A stretch of 49,993 nucleotides of DNA from an uncultured Clostridia bacterium (GTDB lineage Bacteria > Bacillota > Clostridia > Oscillospirales > Acutalibacteraceae). A program made the translations under genes and the position numbers. Below are positions 48,421 to 49,993 of the stretch, piece by piece (within the stretch, counting starts at the first letter, position 1; each line of letters begins with the position of its first letter). The stretch spans positions 1 through 49,993 of the forward strand of contig CAMHJC010000005.1 in NCBI GenBank assembly GCA_946185345.1, read 5' to 3'. The notes under the pieces were generated by a model. It was not told the origin of the DNA. It made no database searches and was given only the letters and a program-made list of their open reading frames with translations.

Positions 48421-49956
48421 ATGGATCATCAGAAAATTCTTGTTCTGGATTTTGGCGGACAGTACAACCAGTTAATTGCCAGACGAGTGCGTGATCTTGG
48501 CGTATATGCCGAGGTGAAGCCTTATACCACTCCACTTGAAGCTATTAAGGCGGAGGGATACATTGGCGTGATTTTCACAGGCGGCCCGAACAGCGTATAT
48601 GATGATAATTCCCCGAAGTATTCCACTGAAATATTTGAGCTTGGTATTCCTGTGCTGGGTATTTGTTACGGTGCTCAGCTGATGGCCTATCTCCTCGGAG
48701 GAGATGTCAAAGCCGCTCCGGTGAGGGAATACGGAAAGATCGAAATCAATGCGGACAAGTCATCTCCGCTTTTTTCGCAGGTCGATGAAAAGACCGTCGT
48801 ATGGATGAGCCACACCGACTACATTGCCGAACTGCCGGAAGGATTCAATGCCACCGCCCGGAGCAGTTCATGCCCGGTTGCGGCCATGGAAAACAGATCA
48901 CGCAATCTGTACGCCGTGCAGTTCCACCTCGAAGTGCAGCATACCGCCGAAGGAGACAAGATGCTCCGTTCCTTCCTTTATGATGTGTGTAAGGCAGCCG
49001 GCGATTGGACGATGAATTCCTTTGTGGAGGAGACAGTTGCGGCTCTCAGGGATAAAATAGGAGATAAGAAGGTGCTTTGCGCTCTTTCAGGAGGAGTGGA
49101 CAGTTCCGTAGCCGCCGTCATGATACATAAAGCGGTAGGCAAGCAGCTCACCTGTATATTTGTGGACAACGGACTTCTCCGCAAGAATGAAGGAGATGAA
49201 GTCGAAAAAGTATTCAAGGAGCAGTTTGACATCAATATGATCCGCGTCAACGCGCAGGAGCGCTTCTTAAGCAGATTGGCGGGAAAGACAGAACCCGAAC
49301 AGAAGCGAAAGGCAATCGGAGAGGAATTTATCAGAGTATTTGAAGCCGAGGCAAAGAAGCTCGGTAAGGTGGATTATCTGGTGCAGGGAACGATTTATCC
49401 GGATGTCATTGAGAGCGGCGCAGGCGATGCGGCCAACATCAAGAGCCACCACAATGTCGGCGGTCTGCCGGAGCATGTGGATTTTGAGGAAATTATCGAG
49501 CCGCTCCGTTATCTCTTCAAGGATGAAGTTCGCAGAGCAGGACTGGAACTCGGCATTCCGGAAAATCTGGTATTCCGTCAGCCGTTCCCCGGCCCCGGAT
49601 TGGCTGTCCGCTGCCTCGGTGAAATCACGGAGTACAAGCTGAATATTCTCAGAGAGGCCGATGCCATCTTCCGTGAGGAAATTGCCAAGGCAGGACTTGA
49701 CAGAGATATCAATCAATATTTTGCAGTGCTGACCGATATGCGTTCCGTCGGCGTTATGGGTGACGCAAGGACGTATGATTATACAGTTGCGCTTCGTGCC
49801 GTCAATACGACAGATTTCATGACCGCCGACTGGGCGAGAATTCCGTATGATGTGCTGGAAATTGCATCCAACCGCATTGTCAATGAGGTCGGACATATCA
49901 ACCGCATTGTCTACGACATCACCAGCAAGCCCCCCGCAACCATCGAGTGGGAATAG
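48421..49956 (+). CDS. guaA: GMP synthase (glutamine-hydrolysing)
   Basis: [86 protein letters not shown]-terminus. Confidence 0.98.
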   Translation: MDHQKILVLDFGGQYNQLIARRVRDLGVYAEVKPYTTPLEAIKAEGYIGVIFTGGPNSVYDDNSPKYSTEIFELGIPVLGICYGAQLMAYLLGGDVKAAPVREYGKIEINADKSSPLFSQVDEKTVVWMSHTDYIAELPEGFNATARSSSCPVAAMENRSRNLYAVQFHLEVQHTAEGDKMLRSFLYDVCKAAGDWTMNSFVEETVAALRDKIGDKKVLCALSGGVDSSVAAVMIHKAVGKQLTCIFVDNGLLRKNEGDEVEKVFKEQFDINMIRVNAQERFLSRLAGKTEPEQKRKAIGEEFIRVFEAEAKKLGKVDYLVQGTIYPDVIESGAGDAANIKSHHNVGGLPEHVDFEEIIEPLRYLFKDEVRRAGLELGIPENLVFRQPFPGPGLAVRCLGEITEYKLNILREADAIFREEIAKAGLDRDINQYFAVLTDMRSVGVMGDARTYDYTVALRAVNTTDFMTADWARIPYDVLEIASNRIVNEVGHINRIVYDITSKPPATIEWE

Positions 49957-49993
49957 TGGAAATTTAACCAAAAAAGTCCGGGAAGCCCCTATA

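Overview
The window is a gene-dense, roughly 50% GC chromosomal segment from a Gram-positive anaerobe. Gene content and order suggest Clostridia/Oscillospiraceae, but this is inference. Most of it is housekeeping: a YfmF/YfmH-type M16 pair with lgt, folD, lepA, a glmS ribozyme with glmS, an ArsR-type regulator with a Zn/Cd-type P-ATPase, an M50 protease with scpA/scpB, ytfJ (gerW), dacF, an RsuA/RluB-type pseudouridine synthase, a three-gene biotin-dependent carboxyltransferase set, two tandem LtaS-like sulfatases, a debranching enzyme, metA, leuB, a PreP-like M16 protease, copA and guaA. The strongest candidate for an undescribed system is at 31.2-32.9 kb. Two small adjacent genes there encode related peptides with a shared N-terminal KKIxSYxxGY motif, a Sec/lipobox-like segment, and four copies in total of a ten-residue motif [ST]Lx-G-[DE][VE]x-Y-x-P. 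They are followed immediately by a radical SAM protein with a canonical SPASM cysteine pattern. Other notable signals are an in-frame ribosome-binding site and ATG that could give a free CopZ-like chaperone from inside copA, a perfect palindrome directly downstream of a consensus copA promoter, and a set of non-coding intergenic elements with inverted heptamer or terminal-repeat arms. All calls were made by eye from the sequence and the supplied ORF track; no database search was run.
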